The notes: a model not told the origin generated them from the letters alone. Counted from the first letter of the stretch, positions 9,670 to 18,176 are shown. The stretch: DNA of 64,000 nucleotides from Pseudescherichia sp031998825 (GCF_031998825.1 NZ_DAMACX010000015.1:1-64000); one strand, 5' to 3'. Made by a program: numbers and translations.

Positions 9670-10270
9670 ACTCCCGCTGATCGCAATTCTGCGCGGCATC
9701 ACGCCGGAAGAGGCGCACGCCCACGTGGCGGCGGTAATTGACGCCGGGTTTGAAGCGGTCGAAATTCCGCTCAACTCCCCGCGCTGGGAAGAGAGCATTC
9801 CGGCGATGGTGAAAGCCTTTAGCGACAAAGCGTTAATTGGCGCGGGCACGGTATTAAAGCCCGAGCAGGTCGATACGCTCGCCGAAATGGGCTGCACTCT
9901 GCTGGTGACCCCCAACATTAATCCGGAAATTATCCGCCGGGCGGTGGCGTACGGCATGGCGGTCAGCCCTGGCTGTGCGACGGCGACCGAAGCCTTTACG
10001 GCGATTGAGGCCGGTGCTCAGTCGCTGAAGATATTCCCGTCTTCTGCGTTTGGTCCGGACTACATCAAAGCGCTGAAGGCCGTGCTTCCACCGGAGATCC
10101 CGGTCTTCGCCGTCGGTGGCGTCACGCCGGATAACCTGGCCCAGTGGATCAAGGCAGGCTGTGCCGGTGCCGGACTGGGCAGCGATCTCTACCGTGCCGG
10201 GCAATCCGTGGAGCGCACCGCGCAGCAGGCAGCCGCATTTGTAAAAGCGTATCGAGAGGCAGTGCAATGA
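9653..10270 (+). CDS. dgoA: 2-dehydro-3-deoxy-6-phosphogalactonate aldolase
   Basis: Class I KDPGal aldolase that yields pyruvate and glyceraldehyde 3-phosphate. The protein is 205 residues, matching E. coli DgoA. Features are LIAILRGITPEEA near the start, Glu in the EIPLNSP segment, and the Schiff-base lysine in SLKIFPSSAFGP. It overlaps dgoK by 17 bp and dgoD by 4 bp (ATGA). Confidence 0.96.
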   Translation: MQWQNKLPLIAILRGITPEEAHAHVAAVIDAGFEAVEIPLNSPRWEESIPAMVKAFSDKALIGAGTVLKPEQVDTLAEMGCTLLVTPNINPEIIRRAVAYGMAVSPGCATATEAFTAIEAGAQSLKIFPSSAFGPDYIKALKAVLPPEIPVFAVGGVTPDNLAQWIKAGCAGAGLGSDLYRAGQSVERTAQQAAAFVKAYREAVQ

Positions 10271-11415
10271 AAATTACTAAATTAACCACCTACCGTTTAC
10301 CTCCGCGTTGGATGTTCCTGAAAATCGAAACCGACGAAGGCGTAGTGGGCTGGGGTGAACCGGTGATCGAAGGCCGGGCGCGTACCGTTGAAGCGGCCGT
10401 TCACGAGCTGGGCGAATACCTGATTGGCCAGGACCCTTCCCGTATCAACGACCTGTGGCAGGTGATGTACCGCGCGGGCTTCTACCGTGGCGGCCCGATC
10501 CTGATGAGCGCCATTGCCGGTATTGACCAGGCGCTTTGGGATATCAAGGGTAAAGTACTGAATGCACCGGTCTGGCAGCTGATGGGTGGCCTGGTGCGCG
10601 ATAAAATTAAGGCTTACAGCTGGGTGGGCGGCGATCGCCCGGCGGACGCGATCAACGGAATTAGTAAGCTGCGCGAAATTGGCTTCGATACCTTTAAATT
10701 AAACGGCTGCGAAGAGCTGGCAATTATCGACGACTTCCGTAAAGTCGAAGCCGCGGTAAATACCGCCGCGCAGATCCGTGAAGCCTTTGGCAATAAGATT
10801 GAATTTGGCCTCGATTTCCACGGCCGCGTCAGCGCGCCGATGGCGAAAATTTTAATTAAAGAGCTGGAGCCGTACCGTCCGCTGTTTATTGAAGAGCCGG
10901 TGCTGGCCGAGCAGGCGGAATACTATCCGAAGCTGGCCGCGCAGACCCATATTCCGATTGCCGCCGGGGAGCGTATGTTCTCACGCTTCGAGTTCAAGCG
11001 CGTGCTGGAAGCGGGCGGCCTGGCCATTCTCCAGCCCGATCTCTCCCACGCCGGGGGCATCACCGAGTGCTACAAAATCGCTGGCATGGCGGAAGCGTAC
11101 GACGTGGCGCTGGCTCCGCACTGCCCGCTTGGCCCGATTGCGCTGGCAGCCTGCCTGCACGTGGACTTTGTCTCCCACAACGCGGTGTTCCAGGAGCAGA
11201 GCATGGGCATTCACTACAACCAGGGTGCGGAGCTGCTCGACTTTGTGAAAAACAAAGAGGACTTCAACATGGAAGGCGGCTTCTTCAAACCGCTGATGAA
11301 GCCAGGCCTGGGCGTAGAGATTGACGAAGAGCAGGTTATTGCCCGCAGTAAAGACGTGACCGACTGGCGTAATCCGCTGTGGCGCCATGAAGACGGCTCT
11401 GTAGCGGAGTGGTAA
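10267..11415 (+). CDS. dgoD: D-galactonate dehydratase
   Basis: Enolase-superfamily enzyme (mandelate racemase subgroup) that converts D-galactonate to 2-keto-3-deoxygalactonate. Start ATG 10267 gives MKITKLTTYRLPPRWMFLK and 382 residues, the E. coli length. The metal-binding acids appear in LDFHGR, IEEPVLAEQ and AAGERMFSRFEF, and the catalytic His in ALAPHCPLGP. It overlaps dgoA by 4 bp. A REP-like element follows before dgoT. Confidence 0.97.
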   Translation: MKITKLTTYRLPPRWMFLKIETDEGVVGWGEPVIEGRARTVEAAVHELGEYLIGQDPSRINDLWQVMYRAGFYRGGPILMSAIAGIDQALWDIKGKVLNAPVWQLMGGLVRDKIKAYSWVGGDRPADAINGISKLREIGFDTFKLNGCEELAIIDDFRKVEAAVNTAAQIREAFGNKIEFGLDFHGRVSAPMAKILIKELEPYRPLFIEEPVLAEQAEYYPKLAAQTHIPIAAGERMFSRFEFKRVLEAGGLAILQPDLSHAGGITECYKIAGMAEAYDVALAPHCPLGPIALAACLHVDFVSHNAVFQEQSMGIHYNQGAELLDFVKNKEDFNMEGGFFKPLMKPGLGVEIDEEQVIARSKDVTDWRNPLWRHEDGSVAEW

Positions 11416-11425
11416 TCACCACTCC

Positions 11426-11455
11426 GTAGGCCCGGTAAGCGCAGCGCCACCGGGC
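11426..11455. repeat. REP-like palindrome
   Basis: GTAGGCCCGGTAAGCG pairs with GCGCCACCGGGC, the form of a repetitive extragenic palindrome, in the 129-bp gap between dgoD and dgoT. Similar units lie at 28589-28665. Confidence 0.6.
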
Positions 11456-11544
11456 AAATATTTAAATATAACAAACACACCCTCTGTAATTTACAGGGCA
11501 TGGTGAGCGGCCTCGCTATGCCCAAAATCTGGAGACAGATTACG

Positions 11545-12837
11545 ATGGATATTTCAGTTACTGCTGCAAAACCCGGACGTCGTCGTTATCTGACGCTGTT
11601 CATGATCTTTGTTACCGTAGTGATTTGCTACGTTGACCGCGCCAACCTTGCGGTGGCGTCAGCCCATATTCAGGAGGAGTTTGGCATCACCAAAGCGGAG
11701 ATGGGCTACGTCTTCTCTGCCTTTGCGTGGCTCTATACCCTGTGTCAGATCCCTGGCGGCTGGTTCCTTGATCGCGTTGGTTCGCGCCTGACCTACTTTA
11801 TCGCCATCATGGGCTGGTCGGTTGCGACCCTGTTCCAGGGCTTTGCTACCGGCTTGATGTCGCTGATTGGCCTGCGTGCGATAACCGGCGTGTTTGAGGC
11901 CCCGGCCTTCCCAACCAACAACCGGATGGTGACCAGCTGGTTCCCGGAGCATGAGCGCGCTTCGGCGGTGGGCTTTTACACCTCCGGACAGTTTGTGGGC
12001 CTGGCGTTCCTGACGCCGATGCTGATCTGGATCCAGGAGATGCTGAGCTGGCACTGGGTGTTTATCATCACCGGCGGCATAGGCATTATCTGGTCACTGA
12101 TCTGGCTGAAAGTCTATCAGCCGCCGCGCCTGACCAAAGGTATCAGCACTGCGGAGCTGGACTACATTCGTGATGGCGGTGGTCTGGTGGATGGCGATGC
12201 CCCGGTTAAAAAAGAGGCGCGTCAGCCTCTGACTAAGGCGGACTGGAAGCTGGTATTCAACCGCAAACTGGTGGGTGTCTATCTCGGTCAGTTCGCTGTA
12301 ACTTCCACGCTGTGGTTCTTCCTCACCTGGTTCCCGAACTATCTGACCCAGGAGAAGGGCATCACCGCGCTGAAGGCGGGCTTTATGACCACCGTGCCGT
12401 TCCTCGCCGCTTTCGTTGGCGTGCTGCTCTCCGGCTGGCTGGCCGATAAGCTGGTGAAAAAAGGCTTCTCCCTCGGCGCAGCGCGTAAAACGCCGATTAT
12501 CTGCGGGCTGCTGATCTCCACCTGCATTATGGGAGCCAACTACACCAACGATCCGGTGTGGATTATGACCCTGATGGCGATTGCGTTCTTCGGCAATGGT
12601 TTTGCGTCCATTACCTGGTCGCTGGTCTCCTCCCTTGCGCCGATGCGTCTGATTGGCCTTACCGGCGGCATGTTTAACTTTGTCGGTGGCCTCGGCGGCA
12701 TCACCGTGCCGCTGGTGGTGGGTTATCTGGCGCAGGATTATGGTTTTGCTCCGGCGCTGGTCTATATCTCTGCCGTGGCGCTGCTCGGCGCGCTCTCCTA
12801 TATCCTGCTGGTGGGCGAGGTGAAACGCGTAGGCTAA
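11545..12837 (+). CDS. dgoT: D-galactonate:H+ symporter
   Basis: Major facilitator superfamily, anion:cation symporter family, inner membrane; imports D-galactonate. Start ATG 11545 follows GGAGACAG and gives 430 residues, equal to E. coli DgoT, beginning MDISVTAAKPGRRRYLTL. About twelve membrane segments are visible, with the family motif GGWFLDRVGSR in the loop after helix 2 and DRAN in helix 1. It is last in the dgo operon, separated from dgoD by a REP-like element that may lower its expression. Confidence 0.96.
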   Translation: MDISVTAAKPGRRRYLTLFMIFVTVVICYVDRANLAVASAHIQEEFGITKAEMGYVFSAFAWLYTLCQIPGGWFLDRVGSRLTYFIAIMGWSVATLFQGFATGLMSLIGLRAITGVFEAPAFPTNNRMVTSWFPEHERASAVGFYTSGQFVGLAFLTPMLIWIQEMLSWHWVFIITGGIGIIWSLIWLKVYQPPRLTKGISTAELDYIRDGGGLVDGDAPVKKEARQPLTKADWKLVFNRKLVGVYLGQFAVTSTLWFFLTWFPNYLTQEKGITALKAGFMTTVPFLAAFVGVLLSGWLADKLVKKGFSLGAARKTPIICGLLISTCIMGANYTNDPVWIMTLMAIAFFGNGFASITWSLVSSLAPMRLIGLTGGMFNFVGGLGGITVPLVVGYLAQDYGFAPALVYISAVALLGALSYILLVGEVKRVG

Positions 12838-12851
12838 ACCCCTGCAATGCT

Positions 12852-12884
12852 ATACCCTGATGCGACATCTGCGCATCAGGGTAT
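12852..12884 (+). promoter_or_regulatory. Hairpin covering the yidR ribosome-binding site
   Basis: ATACCCTGATGCG (12852-12864) and CGCATCAGGGTAT (12872-12884) form a perfect 13-bp stem with a 7-nt loop. The only Shine-Dalgarno-like stretch for yidR, AGGG at 12878-12881, is in the 3' arm, so the structure could block translation or act as a processing or termination site for dgoT read-through. Confidence 0.65.
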
Positions 12885-12888
12885 CCTC

Positions 12889-14118
12889 ATGAAACAAATC
12901 ACCTTCGCTCCCCGCCATCATCAGCTTACCAATATCAATACCTGGACCCCCGACAGCCAGTGGCTGGTGTTTGACGTGCGTCCCTCAGGCGCCTCCTTTA
13001 CCGGGGCGACCATCGAGCGCGTCAACGTGGAGACCGGTGAGGTAGAGACCATCTACACCGCGACCCAGGGTGCGCACGTTGGCGTGGTGACCGTTCATCC
13101 GACTGAAGAGAAATATGTCTTTATCCACGGGCCGCAAAATCCGGATGAGCGCTGGCAGTACGATTTTCACCATCGCCAGGGCGTGATTGTGCAAAACGCC
13201 AGGGCGAGCAACCTTGATGCGTTGGATATCACCGAACCCTATACGCCTGGCGCGCTACGCGGCGGCAGCCATGTGCATGTCTTCAGTCCGGACGGCGACA
13301 AGGTCAGCTTTACCTATAACGATCATGTGCTGCACGAGCGCGACCCAGGGCTGGATCTACGCAACGTTGGCGTTGCCGTGCCCTTTGGCCCGGTCACGCC
13401 TGCGGGCAACCATCCGCGTGAGTACGCCGGCAGCCACTGGTGCGTGCTGGTCAGCCGCACGACGCCAGCGCCTGCGCCCGGCAGCGATGAGATCAACCGC
13501 GCCTATGAAGAGGGCTGGGTAGGTAATGGCAGGCTGGCTTTTATTGGCGATACGCTGGCGTTAAGCGGAGAAAAGGTGCCTGAACTGTTTATCGTCGATC
13601 TACCCACTGACGAGCAGGGCTGGAAGCAGGCGGGAGAGGCCCCGCTGGCCGGAACGCCAGACATGATGCCGTCGCCACCTGCGGGCGTGCAGCAGCGACG
13701 TCTCACCTTTACCCACTCGCGTCGTTATCCTGGGCTGGTCAGCGTGCCGCGCCACTGGGTGCGCAGCAACCCGCAGGGCACCGAGATTGCCTTTTTAATG
13801 CGTGACGATGCAGGGGTAGTGCAGCTCTGGCTGATTGCCGCAGAGGGTGGCGAGCCGCGTCAGCTAACCCATAATGCAACGGACATCCAGTCGGCGTTTA
13901 ACTGGCACCCTTCCGGTGCAGCGCTTGGCTTTGTGCTGGAGAATCGGCTGGCGCTTTGCGATAGCGCGACTGGAGCAATCGTGTTTTTAACCGATGATAA
14001 CCCCACGCATCAGCCCTCGGCCGATGCGGTGGTTTTCTCACCAGACGGTAAGAAGATTGCGTGGATGGCGCCCGCCGCAGGCTTCCGCCAGCTGTGGCTG
14101 GCCAATACTGGCCGCTAA
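12889..14118 (+). CDS. yidR: DUF3748 beta-propeller-like protein YidR
   Basis: Uncharacterised protein of the YidR/DUF3748 family with TolB/WD40-like repeats. Visible repeat-type strands are HVFSPDGDKVSFTYND, TEIAFLMRDD and VVFSPDGKKIAWMAP. From ATG 12889 it has 409 residues (E. coli about 415). An upstream in-frame ATG at 12847 is rejected because it lacks a ribosome-binding site and would translate a hairpin. It sits between dgoT and yidQ, as in E. coli except that cbrA is absent. The molecular role is unknown. Confidence 0.85.
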   Translation: MKQITFAPRHHQLTNINTWTPDSQWLVFDVRPSGASFTGATIERVNVETGEVETIYTATQGAHVGVVTVHPTEEKYVFIHGPQNPDERWQYDFHHRQGVIVQNARASNLDALDITEPYTPGALRGGSHVHVFSPDGDKVSFTYNDHVLHERDPGLDLRNVGVAVPFGPVTPAGNHPREYAGSHWCVLVSRTTPAPAPGSDEINRAYEEGWVGNGRLAFIGDTLALSGEKVPELFIVDLPTDEQGWKQAGEAPLAGTPDMMPSPPAGVQQRRLTFTHSRRYPGLVSVPRHWVRSNPQGTEIAFLMRDDAGVVQLWLIAAEGGEPRQLTHNATDIQSAFNWHPSGAALGFVLENRLALCDSATGAIVFLTDDNPTHQPSADAVVFSPDGKKIAWMAPAAGFRQLWLANTGR

Positions 14119-14133
14119 CTAGTCAGAGCGAAC

Positions 14134-14463
14134 TTAAGGTGCGGGCATGGCCGCAGGGGGAATAACGGAGTTGGTCGCCAGATTGGCCTCCTCCGCCTTC
14201 TCGACGCGAGATTTTACCGAGCTGTCTTTGCGGAACATATCCCAGGGCAGCAACAGCGTATCGGCCACGGCGGTAAATGGCATATCCAGCACCACGAACG
14301 ATTTTACCGCCAGGTTCGCGTCGTCATCCATCAGCATTTTTGAGCTGGCGCGCGTGCCGGGGTAGAGTCCCTCTTTGCCGCCGGTATGTGACATCACGCT
14401 GGAGCAGCCACCCAGCGTCACCATTCCGCTGACAATCGCCACTTTTAACAGAATATTTTTCAT
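14134..14463 (-). CDS. yidQ: Lipoprotein YidQ (DUF1375)
   Basis: Small predicted lipoprotein. From the ATG at 14463-14461 it has 109 residues (E. coli 110), with an N-terminal hydrophobic stretch and lipobox LGGCSS, so Cys near residue 20 would be lipidated. A longer reading frame continues upstream but would run into the ibpA promoter, so the short form is preferred. It is convergent with yidR and divergent from ibpA. Function unknown. Confidence 0.9.
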   Translation of the reverse strand: MKNILLKVAIVSGMVTLGGCSSVMSHTGGKEGLYPGTRASSKMLMDDDANLAVKSFVVLDMPFTAVADTLLLPWDMFRKDSSVKSRVEKAEEANLATNSVIPPAAMPAP

Positions 14464-14630
14464 GATGGTTTTTTTCTTATCATCGTGCACTCCTTGCTTA
14501 TAGCGACCCTTAAGGGAAATGAATAGCTTTCGTGTGCCGCTCTGTGGCGGCAATCGCAATTTAACGTTAAGTGTCGTAATCCAGTCTAAGCACTGAGTGA
14601 GAAAGTGCAAAAAAAAGTCAGACTTTCGCC

Positions 14631-14659
14631 CTTGAAAAACCGAACGCTGCACCCATTTT
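14631..14659 (+). promoter_or_regulatory. Sigma-32 heat-shock promoter of ibpA
   Basis: CTTGAAA (14631-14637), a 14-bp spacer, and CCCATTTT (14652-14659) match the sigma-32 consensus. The start of transcription is expected near 14666, giving a leader of about 95 nt for ibpA. Confidence 0.85.
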
Positions 14660-14734
14660 TACAACGTAGCCGGAAGAACATGCCTGCGGGGTGTTCTGGT
14701 TCTAAGAGCCTGTCCATGGTGGAAGGTTCAAAAA

Positions 14735-14762
14735 TTTCTCGCTGATTTCAGGAGCTTATTAT
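14735..14762 (+). promoter_or_regulatory. ROSE-type RNA thermometer, ibpA leader
   Basis: Directly before ibpA, TCGCT (14739-14743) matches the UYGCU anti-Shine-Dalgarno motif of ROSE elements and can pair with AGGAG (14750-14754) across a short loop. ibpA of E. coli is known to carry such a thermometer; melting at high temperature frees the ribosome-binding site. Confidence 0.75.
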
Positions 14763-15176
14763 ATGCGTAACTTCGATCTCTCTCCGCTTTATCGTTCTGC
14801 CATTGGTTTTGACCGCCTGTTTAACCTGTTAGAAAACAATCAGAGCCAGAGTAACGGCGGCTATCCTCCGTACAACGTTGAACTCGTTGACGAAAACCAC
14901 TATCGCATCGCGATTGCCGTGGCCGGCTTTGCCGAAAGCGAACTGGAGATCACCGCTCAGGACAACCTGCTGGTGGTGAAAGGCGCTCGCGCAACCGAGC
15001 AGAAAGAGCGTAGCTATCTCTATCAGGGTATCGCCGAACGTAACTTCGAACGTAAATTCCAGATCGCTGAGAACATTCACGTTCGTGGCGCGAATCTGGT
15101 CAACGGCCTGCTGTTTATCGAACTGGAACGCGTGATCCCAGAAGAGAAAAAACCGCGCCGTATCGAAATTAACTAA
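14763..15176 (+). CDS. ibpA: Small heat-shock protein IbpA
   Basis: ATP-independent holdase that coats aggregating proteins, working with IbpB and handing over to ClpB/DnaK. The protein is 137 residues, the E. coli length, beginning MRNFDLSPLYRSAIGFDRLF. The alpha-crystallin domain spans about residues 35-125, with the conserved GLL motif (NGLLFIELE). It is driven by a sigma-32 promoter and a ROSE thermometer. ibpB follows 109 bp later. Confidence 0.98.
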   Translation: MRNFDLSPLYRSAIGFDRLFNLLENNQSQSNGGYPPYNVELVDENHYRIAIAVAGFAESELEITAQDNLLVVKGARATEQKERSYLYQGIAERNFERKFQIAENIHVRGANLVNGLLFIELERVIPEEKKPRRIEIN

Positions 15177-15257
15177 TTCCCCGGGTCGCCACGGCGGCCC
15201 AGATTACACCTTGCTCGCCGTCAGGGAGCAGATGCGCGTCACACGATGCGTAGAACA

Positions 15258-15285
15258 TTTCTTGCTTCAAAGAAGGAGAAACACC
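15258..15285 (+). promoter_or_regulatory. ROSE-like thermometer, ibpB leader
   Basis: TTGCT (15262-15266) matches the UYGCU motif and lies opposite AAGGAG (15273-15278), 8 bases before the ibpB ATG. The same arrangement is described for E. coli ibpB; here it is inferred from the motif. Confidence 0.6.
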
Positions 15286-15714
15286 ATGCGTAACTACGAT
15301 TTATCCCCGCTGCTGCGTCAATGGATCGGTTTTGACAAACTGGCCAACGCCCTGCAAAACGCCAGCGAAGGCCAGACCTTCCCGCCCTATAACATCGAGA
15401 AGAGCGACGATAACCACTATCGCATTACCCTTGCGCTGGCCGGTTTCCGTCAGGACGATCTGGAGATCCAGCTGGAGGGCACGCGCCTCAGCGTTAAAGG
15501 CACGCCGGAAAAACCGGCCAACGAGCCGAAGTGGCTGCATCAGGGGCTGGTGATCCAGCCGTTCAGCCTGAGCTTTACCCTGGCCGACCATATGGAGGTC
15601 TCCGGAGCCACCTTTAATAACGGGCTGCTGCATATCGACATCAGCCGCAACGTGCCGGAAGCTATCGCTCCCCAGCGCATCGCCATCAGCGAGCGCCCGG
15701 CGCTGAATAGCTAA
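15286..15714 (+). CDS. ibpB: Small heat-shock protein IbpB
   Basis: Partner of IbpA in protein disaggregation. ATG 15286 gives 142 residues, the E. coli length, beginning MRNYDLSPLLRQWIGFDKLA; upstream in-frame starts lack a ribosome-binding site. The alpha-crystallin domain includes the conserved NNGLLHIDI segment. It is co-transcribed with ibpA and ends at a strong terminator. E. coli has yidE next; here a foreign-looking gene pair follows. Confidence 0.97.
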   Translation: MRNYDLSPLLRQWIGFDKLANALQNASEGQTFPPYNIEKSDDNHYRITLALAGFRQDDLEIQLEGTRLSVKGTPEKPANEPKWLHQGLVIQPFSLSFTLADHMEVSGATFNNGLLHIDISRNVPEAIAPQRIAISERPALNS

Positions 15715-15727
15715 ATCTGCACGATGT

Positions 15728-15754
15728 AAAAAGGCCCCGCTTGGGGCCTTTTTT
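15728..15754 (+). terminator. Rho-independent terminator of ibpAB
   Basis: AAAAAGGCCCC, loop GCTT, GGGGCCTTTTT with further T residues: a strong, potentially bidirectional intrinsic terminator. Confidence 0.92.
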
Positions 15755-15759
15755 GTTTT

Positions 15760-15788
15760 TTGCCAGGTCACAGGGGAAGGGATACACT
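15760..15788 (+). promoter_or_regulatory. Promoter of the ATPase-PIN pair
   Basis: TTGCCA (15760-15765), a 17-bp spacer and TACACT (15783-15788) resemble a sigma-70 promoter just downstream of the ibpB terminator and 29 bp before the ATPase start. Confidence 0.5.
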
Positions 15789-15817
15789 GACCTCAGACAA
15801 GCATTCTGGAGGCTGAC

Positions 15818-16951
15818 ATGTTAGGCGAAAAACTGGAATTTGCAGGGCTTACCGGCGTTGGCCGTGTTCAGCTGGATCTTGAGCCAGATCAGCACATTTA
15901 TACTTTCATAGGCGAAAACGGTGTCGGTAAGACCAAGACGCTTGAGGCGCTATTTCAGGTCGCTTTTTTTAGTCATCAAGCAGTAGCAGAAATCTCTACG
16001 CCATTTACAGGACGTGATTTTAATTTTCATGATTTTCTAAGAAAAAGCGCTCCCTATCTTTCTATAAATTTAAAGACAGAAGCTGATCTTTTTCTCCCAA
16101 ACTGGCATAAGAAATTTTTTGCCGAGATGGCACATAATCTGCCCGTTGTTTATTTAGGAGCCCAGGCCAGGGGTGTCATAAAGAATAATGGCGTACTACG
16201 TAATTTACACCTCGGGACTCTAAAGCAGCGCAGAGAGCATTATCTATCCGATATAACCCAAAAGATGAAAACCGACTTTAGCTCTCTCAATATGGGTAGC
16301 AGCATTGAAGAGTGGTTTATTACCTTAGCCCGATCGTCCAATCCCTATCAGAAAAAAGAGGATAACCGGGACGTCGAGATCAAAACGGTCATTCGTCTGC
16401 TCTCTGAGATCGATAACCGTATCGATCCCGAATTCATGGAGATCGGCGGGGACGATCGCGTCAGCCTGAAAATTGAAAACCAAAAGCGTGAACTGAGCCA
16501 GCTCAGCTCGGGCTTCGCCTCTATTCTCAAGCTCATCCAGGCCATTATCTCCGGCTACGGCTACTTCACCAATGAAACTAACTTGCAGAATGTTAAAGGA
16601 ATCGTGTTTATTGATGAGATTGAGAGCCACCTGCATCTGACGTGGCAGGCGAATATCATCCCGCTGCTGAAGACGCTTTTCCCTAACACCACGTTCTATA
16701 TCACCACCCATTCGTCAATTGTCCTGTCGCAGCTTAAAGAGGGCGAGGCCTATAAGCTTTACAGAGACGAGTCGGGCATCGTGAAAAGCAGGAAGATTGA
16801 AGCACCGAACAAGGCGGCCTTGGTTGATATCATGAAGGACGTGTTTAAAGTCGATCTTAATCAGATGAAGCTTGAAAACAGCAATGCTGATGAGCAGCAG
16901 GAGGCGAAAAGTACTCTTCTACAGTTGCTCAAACAGCAGGAGAAAAAATGA
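15818..16951 (+). CDS. ABC/SMC-type AAA ATPase, candidate defence component
   Basis: A 377-residue ATPase of the RecF/OLD-like AAA_21 type, with no signal or membrane segment. Walker A GENGVGKT is at residues 32-39, the ABC signature LSSG at 230-233, Walker B IVFIDEIE at about 263-270, and the switch His in YITTHSS near 299. The middle of the gene (about 15.98-16.35 kb) is markedly AT-rich against its neighbours, a sign of transfer. Its stop overlaps the start of a PIN-domain gene, so the two are coupled. ATPase plus nuclease pairs such as Septu (PtuA/PtuB) and PARIS are anti-phage systems; this ATPase-PIN pair may be analogous, but that is inference and no specific family was recognised. Confidence 0.75.
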   Translation: MLGEKLEFAGLTGVGRVQLDLEPDQHIYTFIGENGVGKTKTLEALFQVAFFSHQAVAEISTPFTGRDFNFHDFLRKSAPYLSINLKTEADLFLPNWHKKFFAEMAHNLPVVYLGAQARGVIKNNGVLRNLHLGTLKQRREHYLSDITQKMKTDFSSLNMGSSIEEWFITLARSSNPYQKKEDNRDVEIKTVIRLLSEIDNRIDPEFMEIGGDDRVSLKIENQKRELSQLSSGFASILKLIQAIISGYGYFTNETNLQNVKGIVFIDEIESHLHLTWQANIIPLLKTLFPNTTFYITTHSSIVLSQLKEGEAYKLYRDESGIVKSRKIEAPNKAALVDIMKDVFKVDLNQMKLENSNADEQQEAKSTLLQLLKQQEKK

Positions 16952-17415
16952 TGACAAGGAACGTTTTGCTGGACACTAATTTAATTATCGCAGCTTTTGA
17001 TCCCCACGGTACAACCTCGTCAGAGATAAAAAACCTGGCAATTAGACAACTTTCAGCGCTTTTAGAAGATCCTGAAGCTGTGCTTTTTATCACGCCGTTA
17101 GTACGTTATGAGGTATTACGCGGGATTACATGGCAGAGTGAAGAGCAGTTTCTCGCCATGAAAAACGTATTAAAAGTTTTTACCGAGCTGGATGTCACTC
17201 GCGATATCTCTGAGCTGTCGGCCAATCTGTTTCGTTTTGATACCTGGCTAGCCCGGCAGGCAAATGACAGAAACAGGAATGTCGATAAGCGCAAATTCGA
17301 TGTGTTTCACTACTGTAGTGCCCACTGTAATAGCCTGGAGTTTTGTTCAAACGACACCGATATCGGCAGGATCAGAACATTACATACCGCTTATGAAGAG
17401 GCACTAGCCTCCTGA
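16948..17415 (+). CDS. PIN-domain nuclease partner of the ATPase
   Basis: A 155-residue PIN-like protein, a fold usually found in Mg-dependent RNases. Acidic residues typical of the PIN active site are visible: Asp9 in LLDTNLI, Glu55 in VRYEVLRG, Asp118 in KFDVFHY, and Asp136/Asp138 in SNDTDIG. It starts inside the ATPase stop codon (ATGA overlap; ATG 16951 is an alternative start), so stoichiometric expression is likely. It lacks the small antitoxin of VapBC systems; the ATPase may be the control partner. Base composition is lower in GC than yidHG downstream. Confidence 0.75.
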   Translation: MMTRNVLLDTNLIIAAFDPHGTTSSEIKNLAIRQLSALLEDPEAVLFITPLVRYEVLRGITWQSEEQFLAMKNVLKVFTELDVTRDISELSANLFRFDTWLARQANDRNRNVDKRKFDVFHYCSAHCNSLEFCSNDTDIGRIRTLHTAYEEALAS

Positions 17416-17461
17416 AACAGTCGTTGCCGAGTTAAAGTCAGGCCACCCACAAGGACACCGC

Positions 17462-17809
17462 ATGAAAATTTCTCGCCTCGGTGAAGCGCCGGACTACCGC
17501 TTCTCGCTGGCAAACGAGCGCACCTTCCTCGCCTGGATCCGCACCGCGCTGGGCTTTCTGGCGGCGGGGGTGGGCCTCGACCAGCTCGCCCCGGACTTCG
17601 CCACGCCGCTTATTCGCGAGCTGCTGGCATTGCTGCTCTGCCTCACCTCCGGCGGGCTGGCGATTTTTGGCTACCTGCGCTGGCTGCGCAATGAGAAGGC
17701 GATGCGTCTGAAGCAGGATCTCCCCTATACCTACAGCCTGCTGGTTATCAGTATCATGCTGCTCGTCGTTGCAGCGGTGGTGATGGCGCTGGTACTCTAT
17801 GCCGGATAG
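17462..17809 (+). CDS. yidH: Inner membrane protein YidH (DUF202)
   Basis: Small membrane protein of 115 residues, the E. coli length, beginning MKISRLGEAPDYRFSLANE. Three hydrophobic segments follow the conserved ANERTFLAWIRTALGF motif of DUF202. It overlaps yidG by 11 bp. Function unknown. Confidence 0.93.
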   Translation: MKISRLGEAPDYRFSLANERTFLAWIRTALGFLAAGVGLDQLAPDFATPLIRELLALLLCLTSGGLAIFGYLRWLRNEKAMRLKQDLPYTYSLLVISIMLLVVAAVVMALVLYAG

Positions 17810-18170
17810 CCGCAAAGCCCGCCGCGAGCGGGATCCCGGCCTGCAGCCCGAGCGCACATCGCTTGCCTGGCTGCGCACCCTGCTGGGCTACGGCGCGCTG
17901 CTGGTGCTGGCGGTAAAGCACAACGGGCAGCAGGCTGGCGCGGCCTTCTGGGTCGCCATTGCCCTGCTGGCGGCGGTGGCGCTGATCCTCTGGCGCTACA
18001 CGCTGAAGCGCAACCTGATGGACGTGGGCCGCAGCGACTTTTTGCGTCCGTCAGCGGTACGGGACAAGCTTCTGGTTGCTTTGGCGGTGCTCTCGCTGGC
18101 ACTGCTGTTTGCCGCTACTCATCTCCAGCAGATCGCGCTATTTCTTCTTGCGGCGCTACACGCCGGTTAA
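17799..18170 (+). CDS. yidG: Inner membrane protein YidG (DUF202)
   Basis: A 123-residue DUF202 membrane protein (E. coli YidG 120). The conserved motif PERTSLAWLRTLLGYGALLV precedes three hydrophobic helices. It overlaps yidH and is followed within 6 bp by a secreted glycosidase-like gene, suggesting a three-gene transcript. Function unknown. Confidence 0.92.
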   Translation: MPDSRKARRERDPGLQPERTSLAWLRTLLGYGALLVLAVKHNGQQAGAAFWVAIALLAAVALILWRYTLKRNLMDVGRSDFLRPSAVRDKLLVALAVLSLALLFAATHLQQIALFLLAALHAG

Positions 18171-18176
18171 AAAAGC

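Noticed and set aside
12847..12888. Longer yidR starting at ATG 12847
   Set aside because: No ribosome-binding site, and the extra codons would be the arms of a perfect hairpin.
14464..14652. Longer yidQ frame
   Set aside because: It would place about 60 residues before a clear lipoprotein signal and run over the ibpA promoter.
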